From positions 1 to 64,000 of the forward strand of contig CAZVRW010000011.1 of NCBI GenBank assembly GCA_964630265.1: a DNA stretch of 64,000 nt, written 5' to 3'. The translations under genes were made by a program, and so were the position numbers. The stretch's first letter is position 1. Each line of letters opens with the position of its first letter. The notes beneath the pieces were generated by a model. That model saw nothing but the letters and a program-made list of their open reading frames with translations. It did not search any database and was not told where the DNA came from. Shown in pieces: positions 17,327 to 25,727 of this stretch. This DNA is from CAZBWP01 sp964630265 (GTDB lineage Bacteria; Pseudomonadota; Alphaproteobacteria; Rhodospirillales; Defluviicoccaceae).

Positions 17327-17683
17327 ATGACGACAGCGACGGCAGACACCATCCCCGGCCGGATCACCGTTTCCACGGGCGCCGCCCGGCGAATCGCCGC
17401 GTTGCGCGCCAACGAGGGCAACCCGGCGCTGATGCTGCGGGTCTCCGTGTCCGGCGGCGGCTGCTCCGGCTTTCAGTACGGCTTCAGTCTTGATGACCAA
17501 GTCACGGGCGACGACGTGGTGTTCGAGGCCGAAGGTGTGCGGGTCGTCGTCGACGACGTCTCTCTCGGCCTGCTCGACGGCGCGGAGGTGGACTTCGTCG
17601 AGGACCTCGTCGGGTCGTACTTTGCGATCCGGAACCCCAACGCGTCGTCCACCTGCGGCTGCGGCACGTCGTTCGCGATCTGA
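17327..17683 (+). CDS. erpA: Iron-sulfur cluster insertion protein ErpA
   Basis: A-type carrier that delivers Fe-S clusters to target enzymes. The 118-residue product has the three cluster-binding cysteines in their expected context: Cys46 in SGGGCSGFQYGF, and Cys110 and Cys112 in STCGCGTSFAI. Length matches ErpA/IscA. The ATG at 17327 follows an AGGTGAG-like ribosome site. It diverges from dgt, the usual alphaproteobacterial arrangement, and is followed 33 bp later by xth. The window encodes many Fe-S proteins (CcoG, the Nfn-like protein, a terminal ferredoxin) that could be clients. Confidence 0.94.
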   Translation: MTTATADTIPGRITVSTGAARRIAALRANEGNPALMLRVSVSGGGCSGFQYGFSLDDQVTGDDVVFEAEGVRVVVDDVSLGLLDGAEVDFVEDLVGSYFAIRNPNASSTCGCGTSFAI

Positions 17684-17716
17684 GGCCGGGCAATCGGTCC
17701 CCGGGGGGGCGGGCCG

Positions 17717-18496
17717 CTGATCACCATCGCCACGTGGAACGTCAATTCGATCAAGGCGCGGCTCGACCATCTGTTGCGATGGCTGGGAGAGGCAACGCCC
17801 GACGTGGTGCTGTTGCAAGAACTCAAGGTTGCCCACTCGGCTTTTCCGACCGACGCGATCAACGATGCCGGCTACAATGCCGCCATCGCCGCACAGAAGA
17901 CCTATAATGGCGTCGCGGTGCTGGCGAAGCGGCCAATCGAGGTGCTGGCGACGGCGCTTCCAGGCGATGCCGAGGATCCGCAGGCGCGCTACCTGGAGGC
18001 GCTGGTCGGTGACCTGCGCGTCGCCTCGATCTACCTGCCGAACGGCAACCCCCTCGGCACCGAAAAGTTCACCTACAAGCTTGCCTGGATGGCGCGGCTC
18101 CGCGACCACGTGCGTGATCTGCTGGAGACGGAGGACGCGATCGTGCTCGGCGGGGATTACAACGTCGCCCCGACGGACGACGATGTCTACGACGTCCGGG
18201 CATTCGCCGACGACGCGCTCTGCCATGTGGAGTCTCGCGCGGCGTTTCGCCGGCTGCTGTGGCTCGGGCTGACCGACGCCATCGACGCCAAGCTGAACGA
18301 CGGCGGCCGGTTCACGTGGTGGGACTATCGGGGCGGCGGGTTTGCCGCCGAGCACGGGCTCCGCATCGACCACCTGCTGCTGTCGCCGGCGGCGGCCGAC
18401 CGGCTCGACGACGCCGGGATCGACCGTGGGCCGCGCGGCTGGGACAAGCCCTCGGACCACACGCCGGTGTGGTGCCGGCTGCGGGAGGTGGCGTGA
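17717..18496 (+). CDS. xth: Exodeoxyribonuclease III (AP endonuclease)
   Basis: DNA-repair nuclease that cuts at abasic sites. The conserved N-terminus ITIATWNVNSIKARLDHLL is plainly encoded, followed by VLLQELKV (metal-binding Glu), GGDYNVAP, and a C-terminal LRIDHLLLSP and SDHTPVW with the catalytic Asp/His. There is no ATG, GTG or TTG at the correct place. The only initiation-like codon before the first conserved residues is CTG at 17717, after a G-rich tract. This gives 259 residues, the normal length. The next ATG (17774) would delete the first catalytic segment. A CTG start is inferred. A sequencing slip in the G-run just upstream is the alternative. Confidence 0.85.
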   Translation: MITIATWNVNSIKARLDHLLRWLGEATPDVVLLQELKVAHSAFPTDAINDAGYNAAIAAQKTYNGVAVLAKRPIEVLATALPGDAEDPQARYLEALVGDLRVASIYLPNGNPLGTEKFTYKLAWMARLRDHVRDLLETEDAIVLGGDYNVAPTDDDVYDVRAFADDALCHVESRAAFRRLLWLGLTDAIDAKLNDGGRFTWWDYRGGGFAAEHGLRIDHLLLSPAAADRLDDAGIDRGPRGWDKPSDHTPVWCRLREVA

Positions 18497-18927
18497 CGTC
18501 GACGGTACTGATCGAGGGCGGCTGTCTGTGCGGGGCGATGCGCTATGAGATCATCGGGCCGGTGCCGCCCGGCGCCTACTGCCATTGCACGATGTGCCGA
18601 CGGACCAGCGGATCGGTAGCCGCTGCCTGGGTCTCGGTCCCGCGCCAACACTTCCGTTTCGTTCGGGGGAGCCCGGCTGTCCACAAGTCGTCGGCCCATG
18701 CCGAGCGTAGCTTCTGCGCAACCTGCGGCAGTCAGTTGACCTTCTTCTCGGAGCGATCGCCACAAGACATCGACGTGGCCCTGGGATCGCTAGACCAGGC
18801 GGAACAGCATCCGCCCGACCGCCACGTCTTCACCTCGAGCCGCCTGCCGTGGCTGCATCTCGACGACGAATTGCCCGACTACGAGACGTGGTCGCCCCCC
18901 GATCACGGCGCCCCCTCCGAGCCATGA
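18493..18927 (+). CDS. GFA-family zinc-binding protein (CENP-V/GFA domain)
   Basis: A 144-residue single-domain protein of the glutathione-dependent formaldehyde-activating (GFA) family. The zinc-binding cysteine sets are present: GGCLCGAMRYE, CHCTMCRRTSG and FCATCGSQL. The GTG at 18493 overlaps the xth stop by 4 bp and gives the expected N-terminus (VTSTVLIEGGC). Despite the family name, activity on glutathione-formaldehyde is proven for few members, so the function remains open. It is probably co-translated with xth. Confidence 0.8.
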   Translation: MTSTVLIEGGCLCGAMRYEIIGPVPPGAYCHCTMCRRTSGSVAAAWVSVPRQHFRFVRGSPAVHKSSAHAERSFCATCGSQLTFFSERSPQDIDVALGSLDQAEQHPPDRHVFTSSRLPWLHLDDELPDYETWSPPDHGAPSEP

Positions 18928-19018
18928 TCCGATGGGCTCGACCGACGGGCTTGGCCGACGACTCTTGCGACCACCTTCGGCCGCCCCCGATCCGCCTGCA
19001 GCGTCGAGCCGGGATCCT

Positions 19019-19594
19019 TCAGCCGGCCGCTTTTGGCGGCGATTTCTCACTCCGCGCCCGGAGTTGCCGGGGCAGTCGGGTCGTCTCGTCGACCAGCGCC
19101 GCCGCAAGCTGATGGGGCGTCAGGCCCCGGGTGCGGACCAAGTCGGCGCCGCGCAGATCGGCGTCCGTAAGATCGGCCGCTTCCAGATCGGCCCCCCGCA
19201 GGTTGGCGCGGTGAAGGTCGGCGTCGGTCAGCACAGCGCCGCAGAGGTTCGCCCGCTTCAGGTCGGCGTTGTGCAAATCCGCCCAGCGCAGTTCCGCGTC
19301 ATGCAGGTCGGCGCCGTGCAGGTTCGCCCGGTGCAGGTCGGCGCCCTCAAGGTCGGCGTCGTGCAGGTCCGCCCGGTGCAGATCGGCCTCGTGTAGATCG
19401 GCGTCCGGCAGAATCGCACCATGCAGGTCGGCGCCCTGCAGATCCTGGCGATGAAAGTCGGCGCGTCGGCCCATTTCCCAGCCGGACCCGATCCAGATCG
19501 CGTGCCCTTCAAGCCGGCTCTTCAGCTCGGCCGTGGCCATCTGTCGGCGCCGGATCGCGGCGCGTTTTCTTAGAAGACTCATAAGTTTATTCAT
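19019..19594 (-). CDS. Pentapeptide-repeat protein
   Basis: A 191-residue protein, most of it about 22 tandem A(D/N)LXX pentapeptides (ADLHGA, ADLHEADLHRADLHDADL and similar). These should fold as a right-handed quadrilateral beta-helix. The unit is visible in the DNA as a 15-bp periodicity. A basic N-terminus (MNKLMSLLRKRAAIRRRQ) precedes the repeats and a short charged tail follows. There is no signal peptide, so it is probably cytoplasmic. Some such proteins mimic DNA and protect gyrase, but most have no known role and I assign none. The start at 19594 has GAGG upstream; 19582 is an alternative. It stands alone between two plus-strand units. Confidence 0.75.
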   Translation of the reverse strand: MNKLMSLLRKRAAIRRRQMATAELKSRLEGHAIWIGSGWEMGRRADFHRQDLQGADLHGAILPDADLHEADLHRADLHDADLEGADLHRANLHGADLHDAELRWADLHNADLKRANLCGAVLTDADLHRANLRGADLEAADLTDADLRGADLVRTRGLTPHQLAAALVDETTRLPRQLRARSEKSPPKAAG

Positions 19595-19819
19595 TCCTGG
19601 ACGCCTCTGTTCGTGTTCCCCTCGGCGCAACCGCCTCGCATCCCAAAAGATATTACAACCGCGACCGGTTGACCAGCATGCGAATCGCGTCACGCGCTCG
19701 CTCGCGCCGGCACGGACAGCCGCTGGTGCGGCTCGACGCCATCGGTCGCGGCCGTGTGACACGGTGTCGCGAATCCTGATAGGGTGGCCGGTGCACGACG
19801 TCGGTGTGAGGGATCATTC

Positions 19820-20974
19820 ATGGACGCGACCGGCCCGCTCTCCGGCGTCACCGTCGTCGACCTGACGCGGGTGCTCGCGGGGCCCTACTGCACCCTGGTG
19901 CTGGCCGACCTGGGGGCGCGGGTGATCAAGGTGGAGGTGCCCGGCACGGGCGACGACAGCCGGCACTTCGGCCCCTTCGTCGGCGGCAAGTCCGCCTATT
20001 TCATGTCCCTCAATCGCGGCAAGGAAAGCATCGCCCTCGATCTCAAGGCGGCGGGCGACCGCGCCGTGTTCGAGGCGTTGCTCGGCATTGCCGACGTGCT
20101 CGTCGAGAATTACCGGCCGGGGGCGATGGACCGGCTCGGCTACGGCTGGGAAAGCCTGCACTTCCGTTTCCCACGCCTCATCTACGCCCAGGTGTCCGGT
20201 TTCGGCCGCACCGGTCCCTACGCCCAGCGACCGGCCTATGACATGGTCGTTCAGGCGATGGGCGGGGTGATGAGCCTGACCGGCCATCCCGGGGCGCCGC
20301 CGACCCGCGTCGGCACGTCGATCGGCGACATCACCGCCGGGCTGTTCGCCGCCATCGGCATCCATGCCGCCCTCTATCGGCGAACGCTGACGGGCACCGG
20401 CGGGCTGGTCGACGTCGCCATGCTGGATGGCCAGGTGGCGATCCTCGAGAATGCCATCGCCCGCTGGTCGGCGACCGGCGAGGTGCCAGAGCCATTGGGC
20501 GCGCGGCATCCCTCGATCGCGCCATTCGACGCCTTCGCCGCCGCCGACGGTCACGTCATCATCGCCGCCGGCAACGACGCACTGTTCCGGTCGCTCTGCA
20601 CGGTCATCGGCCGGCCGGACCTGCCGGACAATCCGTTGTTCGACACCAACACGCAGCGCACCACCCACCACGCGGCATTGAAGGACGAGTTGGAGACCGT
20701 GCTGCGGACGCGCCCGGTCGGCGATTGGCTGTCGGTGCTGGAGGCTGCGGGCGTCCCCTGCGGTCCGATCAACACCGTCGACCGGGTGTTAAGCGATCCC
20801 CAGGTGCGGGCGCGGACCATGGTGGTCACCGCCGACGACCCGCAAGCGGGGCGCGTCGTCATGGCCGGCAACCCGATCAAGATGCCGCCGTTCGCCGATC
20901 CGCCGACGCGTCGCCCGGCGCCCGACCTGGACGCCGACCGCGAGCGGTTGCTCCGCGAAGTCGGTCTGACATAG
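19820..20974 (+). CDS. CaiB/BaiF family CoA-transferase
   Basis: Class III CoA-transferase, predicted to move coenzyme A from an acyl-CoA donor to a carboxylic acid. The 384-residue protein begins LSGVTVVDLTRVLAGPYCT, then LADLGARVIKVE, FMSLNRGKESIALDLK, LVENYRPGAMDRLG and YAQVSGFGRTGPY. A later catalytic-domain signature is GLVDVAMLDGQVAIL. The chosen ATG follows GAGGGA. The order with a downstream TRAP transporter and acyl-CoA dehydrogenase suggests it activates an imported carboxylate. The substrate cannot be read from sequence. Confidence 0.88.
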   Translation: MDATGPLSGVTVVDLTRVLAGPYCTLVLADLGARVIKVEVPGTGDDSRHFGPFVGGKSAYFMSLNRGKESIALDLKAAGDRAVFEALLGIADVLVENYRPGAMDRLGYGWESLHFRFPRLIYAQVSGFGRTGPYAQRPAYDMVVQAMGGVMSLTGHPGAPPTRVGTSIGDITAGLFAAIGIHAALYRRTLTGTGGLVDVAMLDGQVAILENAIARWSATGEVPEPLGARHPSIAPFDAFAAADGHVIIAAGNDALFRSLCTVIGRPDLPDNPLFDTNTQRTTHHAALKDELETVLRTRPVGDWLSVLEAAGVPCGPINTVDRVLSDPQVRARTMVVTADDPQAGRVVMAGNPIKMPPFADPPTRRPAPDLDADRERLLREVGLT

Positions 20975-21261
20975 GCAGCGGTGCGGTGATGGGTGGCGCT
21001 GTCCGGTCGCCGCGCGCAGGGGAAAAATCCCGGTCCCACGTCGGCGCGTCGCCGATGGCAGGCGATTCTGTGGTTGACGCAGGCCCATTGTTGTTGGAAC
21101 GATTATTACCCACGGATGACGCGCGGTTGGCGGCCTCACCCTCAGACATGGTCGCCAGGCCGGGCGCGTCATCGTCAACGCAGCGCGCCCGTCGCTGCAC
21201 AACGGGGTCGGTGATGCCCACATCCCGATCGAGAATTTGTAGATCTGAGAGGAACCTGCTG

Positions 21262-22242
21262 ATGAGGACTTTCAACCTACTCGCCGTCGGCGCGGCGCTG
21301 GCGTTCGGTGCTGTCGCAGCCGCCAGCGTCGGTCCGGCTCGTGCCGAGCAAACGTTCATCACCATCGGCACAGGCGGTCAGACCGGCGTCTACTATGTCG
21401 TCGGCCAGTCGATCTGCCGGCTGGTCAACCGCAACACCGACGCGCACGGCGTGCGCTGCACGGCGCCGTCCACCGGGGGCTCCATCGACAACATCAACTC
21501 GATCCGCTCGGGCGCCCGCGGCATGGGCGTGGCGCAGTCCGACTGGCAGTATCACGCCTACAATGGCACCAGTCGCTTTGAGGAGGCCGGGCCGTTCGAG
21601 GAGTTGCGCGCGGTGTTCTCCGTGCACGCCGAGCCGTTCACCGTCGTCGCTCGCGCCGACAGCGGTATCAACAGCTTCGAAGACCTGAAGGGCAAGCGCG
21701 TCAACATCGGCAACCCCGGCTCCGGTCAGCGCGGCACCATGGAAGTGGTCATGGGCAAGTACGGCTGGACGTTGGACGACTTCGCCTTGGCGTCCGAGCT
21801 CAAGGCGGCCGAGCAGTCGGCGGCGCTGTGCGACAACAAGGTCGACGCCATCATTTATACCGTCGGTCATCCCAACGGCTCGATCCAGGAGGCGACCACG
21901 TCATGCGATGCCAAGGTCATCCCGGTCACCGGCCCGGTGATCGACACGCTGGTCGAGGAGAACGCCTATTACGCCAAGGCGATCATCCCGGGCGGCATGT
22001 ACAAGGGCACCGATGAGGACGTGGAGACGTTCGGCGTCGGCGCCACCTTCGTCGCCTCCACCGCGACCGCGCCGGACACCGTCTACGTCGTCGTCAAAGC
22101 GGTATTCGAAGACCTCGACCGCTTCAAGCGGCTGCACCCGGCGTTCGCCACGCTGGAGGCCGAGAAGATGGCCACGGACAATCTGTCGGCGCCGCTGCAC
22201 GAAGGCGCCGAGCGGTACTTCAAAGAAGCGGGCCTGCGGTAG
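21262..22242 (+). CDS. TAXI-family TRAP transporter solute-binding protein
   Basis: Periplasmic binding protein of 326 residues. A signal peptide ends in PARA before EQ (about residue 28). The mature start TFITIGTGGQTGVYYVVGQ is the TAXI signature, followed by CTAPSTGGSIDNINSIRSG, VAQSDWQYHAYNG and a C-terminal LHEGAERYFKEAGL. GAGAGGAA precedes the ATG by about 8 bp, so I reject the longer open frame that runs back toward the CoA-transferase gene. It is followed by its permease after a 420-bp spacer holding tandem repeats and a sequence gap. TAXI proteins typically bind amino acids or dicarboxylates; the ligand here is unknown. Confidence 0.93.
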   Translation: MRTFNLLAVGAALAFGAVAAASVGPARAEQTFITIGTGGQTGVYYVVGQSICRLVNRNTDAHGVRCTAPSTGGSIDNINSIRSGARGMGVAQSDWQYHAYNGTSRFEEAGPFEELRAVFSVHAEPFTVVARADSGINSFEDLKGKRVNIGNPGSGQRGTMEVVMGKYGWTLDDFALASELKAAEQSAALCDNKVDAIIYTVGHPNGSIQEATTSCDAKVIPVTGPVIDTLVEENAYYAKAIIPGGMYKGTDEDVETFGVGATFVASTATAPDTVYVVVKAVFEDLDRFKRLHPAFATLEAEKMATDNLSAPLHEGAERYFKEAGLR

Positions 22243-22662
22243 GCAGGGTATTGGGGCGGGGAGGCAGGCGCCTCTCCGCCCCGACCACCGCAGGCGCATC
22301 CCAACCGCGGCGCCCAACCACGGCGCCCAACCACGGCGCCCAACCACGGCGCCCAACCACGGCGCCCAACCACGGNNNNNNNNNNNNNNNNNNNNNNNNN
22401 NNNNNNNNNNNNNNNNNNNNNNNNNNNNNNNNNNNNNNNNNNNNNNNNNNNNNNNNNNNNNNNNNNNNNNNNNNNGCCCAACCACGGCGCCCAACCACGG
22501 CGCCCAACCACGGCGCCCAACCACGGCGCCGAACCGGGCGGCGCCCGGCGTGACTCACGCGGCGCCGGCCGGGTCTGACGCGGGTCAGGGCAGGGGAGTG
22601 GTCGCGAGCAACGCTCGGCTTGGTGGGCCGAAGCGGCAGCTTTGGGAAAGGGACGAAACCGC
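22243..22662. other. Spacer between TRAP binding protein and permease, with assembly gap
   Basis: A 420-bp non-coding spacer. It contains the 13-bp tandem array and a run of exactly 100 N at 22376-22475, a conventional placeholder, so the true length is unknown. The continuous reading frames through the array (reading PTTAPNHGAQPR) exist only because 13-bp repeats stay open in all frames. GGGAAAGGGAC near the 3' end is the ribosome site of the permease. Confidence 0.85.
22308..22523. repeat. 13-bp tandem repeat CGGCGCCCAACCA interrupted by the N gap
   Basis: Five perfect units run from 22308 to 22372. After the 100-N block, a partial unit and three more perfect units end at 22523. The array probably continues through the gap and was collapsed or unresolved in assembly. 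The minus strand reads GGTTGGGCGCCGT per unit, giving closely spaced GG and GGG runs that could form two-layer quadruplexes. Each unit also contains the palindrome GGCGCC. Confidence 0.9.
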
Positions 22663-25260
22663 ATGTCCAACACGACGCCGAAGGGCGCGCCGGAACCGCC
22701 CGCTGCTGCCGACCTCCAGGACCTGGTGGCCAGCACCGATACGGGTGGGCGCAATCCCGCGGGCATCACCAAGCGGATCCTTCTTGGTGTGGCGCTGGCG
22801 TGGTCGCTGTTCCAGTTGTGGATCGCCTCACCGCTGCCGTTCATGGTCGGCTTCGGGGTGCTCAACGATACCCAGTCGCGGTCGATCCACTTGGCGTTCG
22901 CCATCTTCCTCGCCTTCCTCGCCTATCCGGCGCTGAAGCGCTCGCCGCGTGGCCACGTGCCGATCCTGGATTGGGTGTTCGCCCTGGCTGGCGCGTTCTG
23001 CACCGGCTACATCTTTCTCTTCTACCGGGAACTGGCGCAACGCCCAGGCGCGCCGACGATGACCGACATCGTTGTCGCCTGTGTCGGCATGGTGCTGCTG
23101 CTCGAGGCGACGCGGCGGGCGCTCGGGCCGGCCCTGATGGTCCTCGCCATCATCTTCCTGTTCTATAGCTTCGCCGGACCGCACATGCCCGACCTGATCG
23201 CCCACCAGGGTGTCTCGTTGCAGGGCGTGGTCAACCACCAGTGGATCACCACCGAGGGCGTTTTCGGGGTCGCGCTTGGCGTGTCCACCAGTTTCGTCTT
23301 CCTGTTCGTGCTGTTCGGCGCACTGCTGGATAAGGGCGGTGCCGGCCTGTATTTCATCCAGGTGGCGTTTTCCCTGCTCGGCCATCTGCGCGGCGGCCCG
23401 GCCAAGGCCGCCGTCGTGGCGTCGGGCATGACCGGCCTGATCAGCGGTTCCTCCATCGCCAACGTCGTCACCACCGGCACCTTCACCATCCCCTTGATGC
23501 GCCGTGTCGGCTTCAGCGCCGAGAAGGCCGGCGCCGTCGAGGTGGCGTCCTCGGTCAACGGCCAGATCACCCCGCCGGTGATGGGCGCCGCCGCCTTCCT
23601 GATGGTGGAGTTCGTCGGCATCCCCTACACCGACGTCATCCGCCACGCCTTCCTGCCGGCGGTCATCTCCTACATCGCCCTTGTCTACATCGTCCATCTG
23701 GAGGCGATAAAGGCGAACATGCAGGGGTTGCCGAAGCCGGGCGCGCCGAAGCCGATCCTGGTCGCGTTGATGAACATGCTGCTCGGCTTCATCATCGTCG
23801 CCGGCATGGCGGCGGTGGTCTATTACGGCCTCGGCTGGACCAAGGACGTTCTCGGGGAGTTCGCCAGTTTCGCCATCGCGCTGCTGCTCCTCGCCGCCTA
23901 TCTCGCGCTGCTCAAGTTCGGCTCCGGCTATCCGGAGCTGCATGAGGAGGATCCGCACGCCCCGATCCTCGAACTGCCGGAGTCGGGGCCGACGGTGAAG
24001 GTCGGGCTTCACTATCTGCTGCCCGTCGTCGTGCTGGTCTGGGCGCTGATGGTCGAGCGCCTGTCGCCCGGGCTCTCCGCCTTCTGGGCGGCGGTGCTGA
24101 TGATCTTTATCCTCATCACCCAGCGGCCGATCGGCGCGTTCTTCCGCGGCGCGCGGCTTGCCGGCACCATCGCACGGGGCCTGGACGATCTGGTGGCCGG
24201 CCTGATCGAAGGGGCGCGCAACATGATCGGCATCGGTATCGCCACGGCGACGGCCGGTGTCATCGTCGGCAGCGTCACGCTCACCGGCATCGGCGCGGTG
24301 ATGACCGATCTGGTCGAGGTGATCTCCGGCGGCAACATCATTCTGATGCTGCTGTTCACCGCCTTGATCAGCCTGGTGCTCGGCATGGGCTTGCCGACCA
24401 CCGCCAACTACATCGTCGTCTCGGCGCTGATGGCGCCGGTGATCGTCGAACTCGGCTCGCAGACCGGGCTGCTGGTGCCGCTGATCGCCGTTCACATGTT
24501 CGTCTTCTATTTCGGCATCATGGCCGACGTGACGCCGCCCGTCGGCCTCGCCTCGTTCGCGGCCGCCGCGGTCTCCGGCGGCGATCCCATCCGCACCGGC
24601 TTCGTCGCCTTCTTCTACAGTCTGCGGACGGCGCTGCTGCCGTTCCTGTTCATCTTCAACACCAATCTGCTGCTTATCGATGTGACGCCGCTGCAGGGCG
24701 CACTCACCTTCGTCGTCGCCACGGTCGCCATGTTGCTGTTCGCTGCGGCGTTGCAGGGCTACTTCCTGGTCAAGAGCCGCATCTGGGAGACCCTGCTCCT
24801 GATCCTCGTTGCGTTCTCGCTGTTCCGGCCCGGCTACTGGATGGACCAGATCGTTCCGCGGTTCGAGGACGTCCCCCCCGATCAGTTCCTCGAAGCGCTG
24901 GCCGAGGCGCCGCCTGGCGGCGAGATGCGGCTCCGTGTCCTCGGTGTCGACGACTTCGGGGATCCGCGCGAATTCGTGACCCTGCTTGCGGTCCCGGAGG
25001 GTGAGACGGCCGAGGCCCGGCTGGACGCGGCCGGCCTCACCGTGATCGAGCGGGACGACGAGGTGATCATCGACGACGTGGCGTTCGGCAGCCCGGCGGC
25101 GCAGGCCGACCTGGACTGGGACCAGAAGATCCTCTATGCCCGCGTGCCGACCGGCCAGCCGGCCAAGGAACTGATCTTTATCCCGGCGTTCGCGGTGCTT
25201 GGCCTTGTCGTCTTGTTGCAGCGGCGTCGCGGCAGGCTCGCCGCGGCCGCGGCCGGTTGA
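22663..25260 (+). CDS. TRAP transporter permease, fused small and large subunits (TAXI type)
   Basis: Inner-membrane symporter of 865 residues with more than 16 hydrophobic segments. The N-terminal third supplies the DctQ-like helices. The middle holds DctM signatures: GLISGSSIANVVTTGTFTIP, VNGQITPPVMGAAAFLM and GMGLPTTANYIVVSALMAPV. After the last transport helices, a soluble region (about residues 740-835) resembling the C-terminal DUF3394 extension of this family precedes one final helix and a basic end. I chose ATG 22663, nine bases after an AGGGAC site; ATG 22642 is an alternative. It partners the TAXI binding protein upstream and drives sodium- or proton-coupled uptake. Confidence 0.92.
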   Translation: MSNTTPKGAPEPPAAADLQDLVASTDTGGRNPAGITKRILLGVALAWSLFQLWIASPLPFMVGFGVLNDTQSRSIHLAFAIFLAFLAYPALKRSPRGHVPILDWVFALAGAFCTGYIFLFYRELAQRPGAPTMTDIVVACVGMVLLLEATRRALGPALMVLAIIFLFYSFAGPHMPDLIAHQGVSLQGVVNHQWITTEGVFGVALGVSTSFVFLFVLFGALLDKGGAGLYFIQVAFSLLGHLRGGPAKAAVVASGMTGLISGSSIANVVTTGTFTIPLMRRVGFSAEKAGAVEVASSVNGQITPPVMGAAAFLMVEFVGIPYTDVIRHAFLPAVISYIALVYIVHLEAIKANMQGLPKPGAPKPILVALMNMLLGFIIVAGMAAVVYYGLGWTKDVLGEFASFAIALLLLAAYLALLKFGSGYPELHEEDPHAPILELPESGPTVKVGLHYLLPVVVLVWALMVERLSPGLSAFWAAVLMIFILITQRPIGAFFRGARLAGTIARGLDDLVAGLIEGARNMIGIGIATATAGVIVGSVTLTGIGAVMTDLVEVISGGNIILMLLFTALISLVLGMGLPTTANYIVVSALMAPVIVELGSQTGLLVPLIAVHMFVFYFGIMADVTPPVGLASFAAAAVSGGDPIRTGFVAFFYSLRTALLPFLFIFNTNLLLIDVTPLQGALTFVVATVAMLLFAAALQGYFLVKSRIWETLLLILVAFSLFRPGYWMDQIVPRFEDVPPDQFLEALAEAPPGGEMRLRVLGVDDFGDPREFVTLLAVPEGETAEARLDAAGLTVIERDDEVIIDDVAFGSPAAQADLDWDQKILYARVPTGQPAKELIFIPAFAVLGLVVLLQRRRGRLAAAAAG

Positions 25261-25277
25261 GCCGGAGGGCGCGCGCC

Positions 25278-25706
25278 ATGTTCAAGGACATCCTCATTCC
25301 CGTCGACCTGGGGCAGGCGGCATCATGGGTAAAAGCGCTGCCGTTCGCCGTCGATCTCGCGCGCCACTATGGCGCCCGCCTGCACGTGATGACGGTGATC
25401 CCCGACTACGGTTTCCACTATGTCGCCCAGTTCTTCCCGGAGGGGTACGAGGACAAGCTGCTGAGCCAGGCGGACAGCGACTTGCACGCGCTGGTCGAGA
25501 AGCACGTGCCGCCGGAGATCGCGGTGCAGCACATCATCGCCCACGGCAGCATCTATCGCGAAATCGTCGACGCCGCCGCGCGCATCAAGGCCGACGTCAT
25601 CATCATGGCCTCGCACACGCCCGAGCTGTCCGATGTGATCATCGGCCCCAACGCCGAGCGCGTCCTGCGCTCCTTCGGCCGATCCGTTTGCATTGTCCGT
25701 GATTGA
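25278..25706 (+). CDS. Universal stress protein, UspA family (TRAP-associated)
   Basis: A 142-residue single Usp domain starting MFKDILIPVDLG, with the central VMTVIP strand, DVIIMASH and a C-terminal VLRSFGRSVCIV. The ATG has GGAGGG upstream and lies 17 bp after the permease stop, so it belongs to the transporter operon. TRAP operons often carry such a gene; TeaD of Halomonas, an ATP-binding regulator of the TeaABC transporter, is the studied example. The glycine-rich ATP loop here is only partly recognisable (IIGPNAERVLR), so nucleotide binding is not certain. Confidence 0.88.
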   Translation: MFKDILIPVDLGQAASWVKALPFAVDLARHYGARLHVMTVIPDYGFHYVAQFFPEGYEDKLLSQADSDLHALVEKHVPPEIAVQHIIAHGSIYREIVDAAARIKADVIIMASHTPELSDVIIGPNAERVLRSFGRSVCIVRD

Positions 25707-25727
25707 ACCGCGTACCGAGGCACCCGC

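Noticed and set aside
19100..19500. Regular 15-bp spacing considered as a CRISPR or DNA satellite
   Set aside because: The period is exactly five codons and translates to A(D/N)LXX pentapeptides on the minus strand; there are no 25-40 bp repeats with unique spacers.
20725..21261. A long N-terminal extension of the TAXI binding protein
   Set aside because: The ATG at 21262 has a good ribosome site and starts a normal signal peptide; the extension is low-quality sequence.
22251..22553. Reading frames through the 13-bp repeat and the N block
   Set aside because: A 13-bp unit without stops stays open in all frames; the N run is artificial; no ribosome site or start context.
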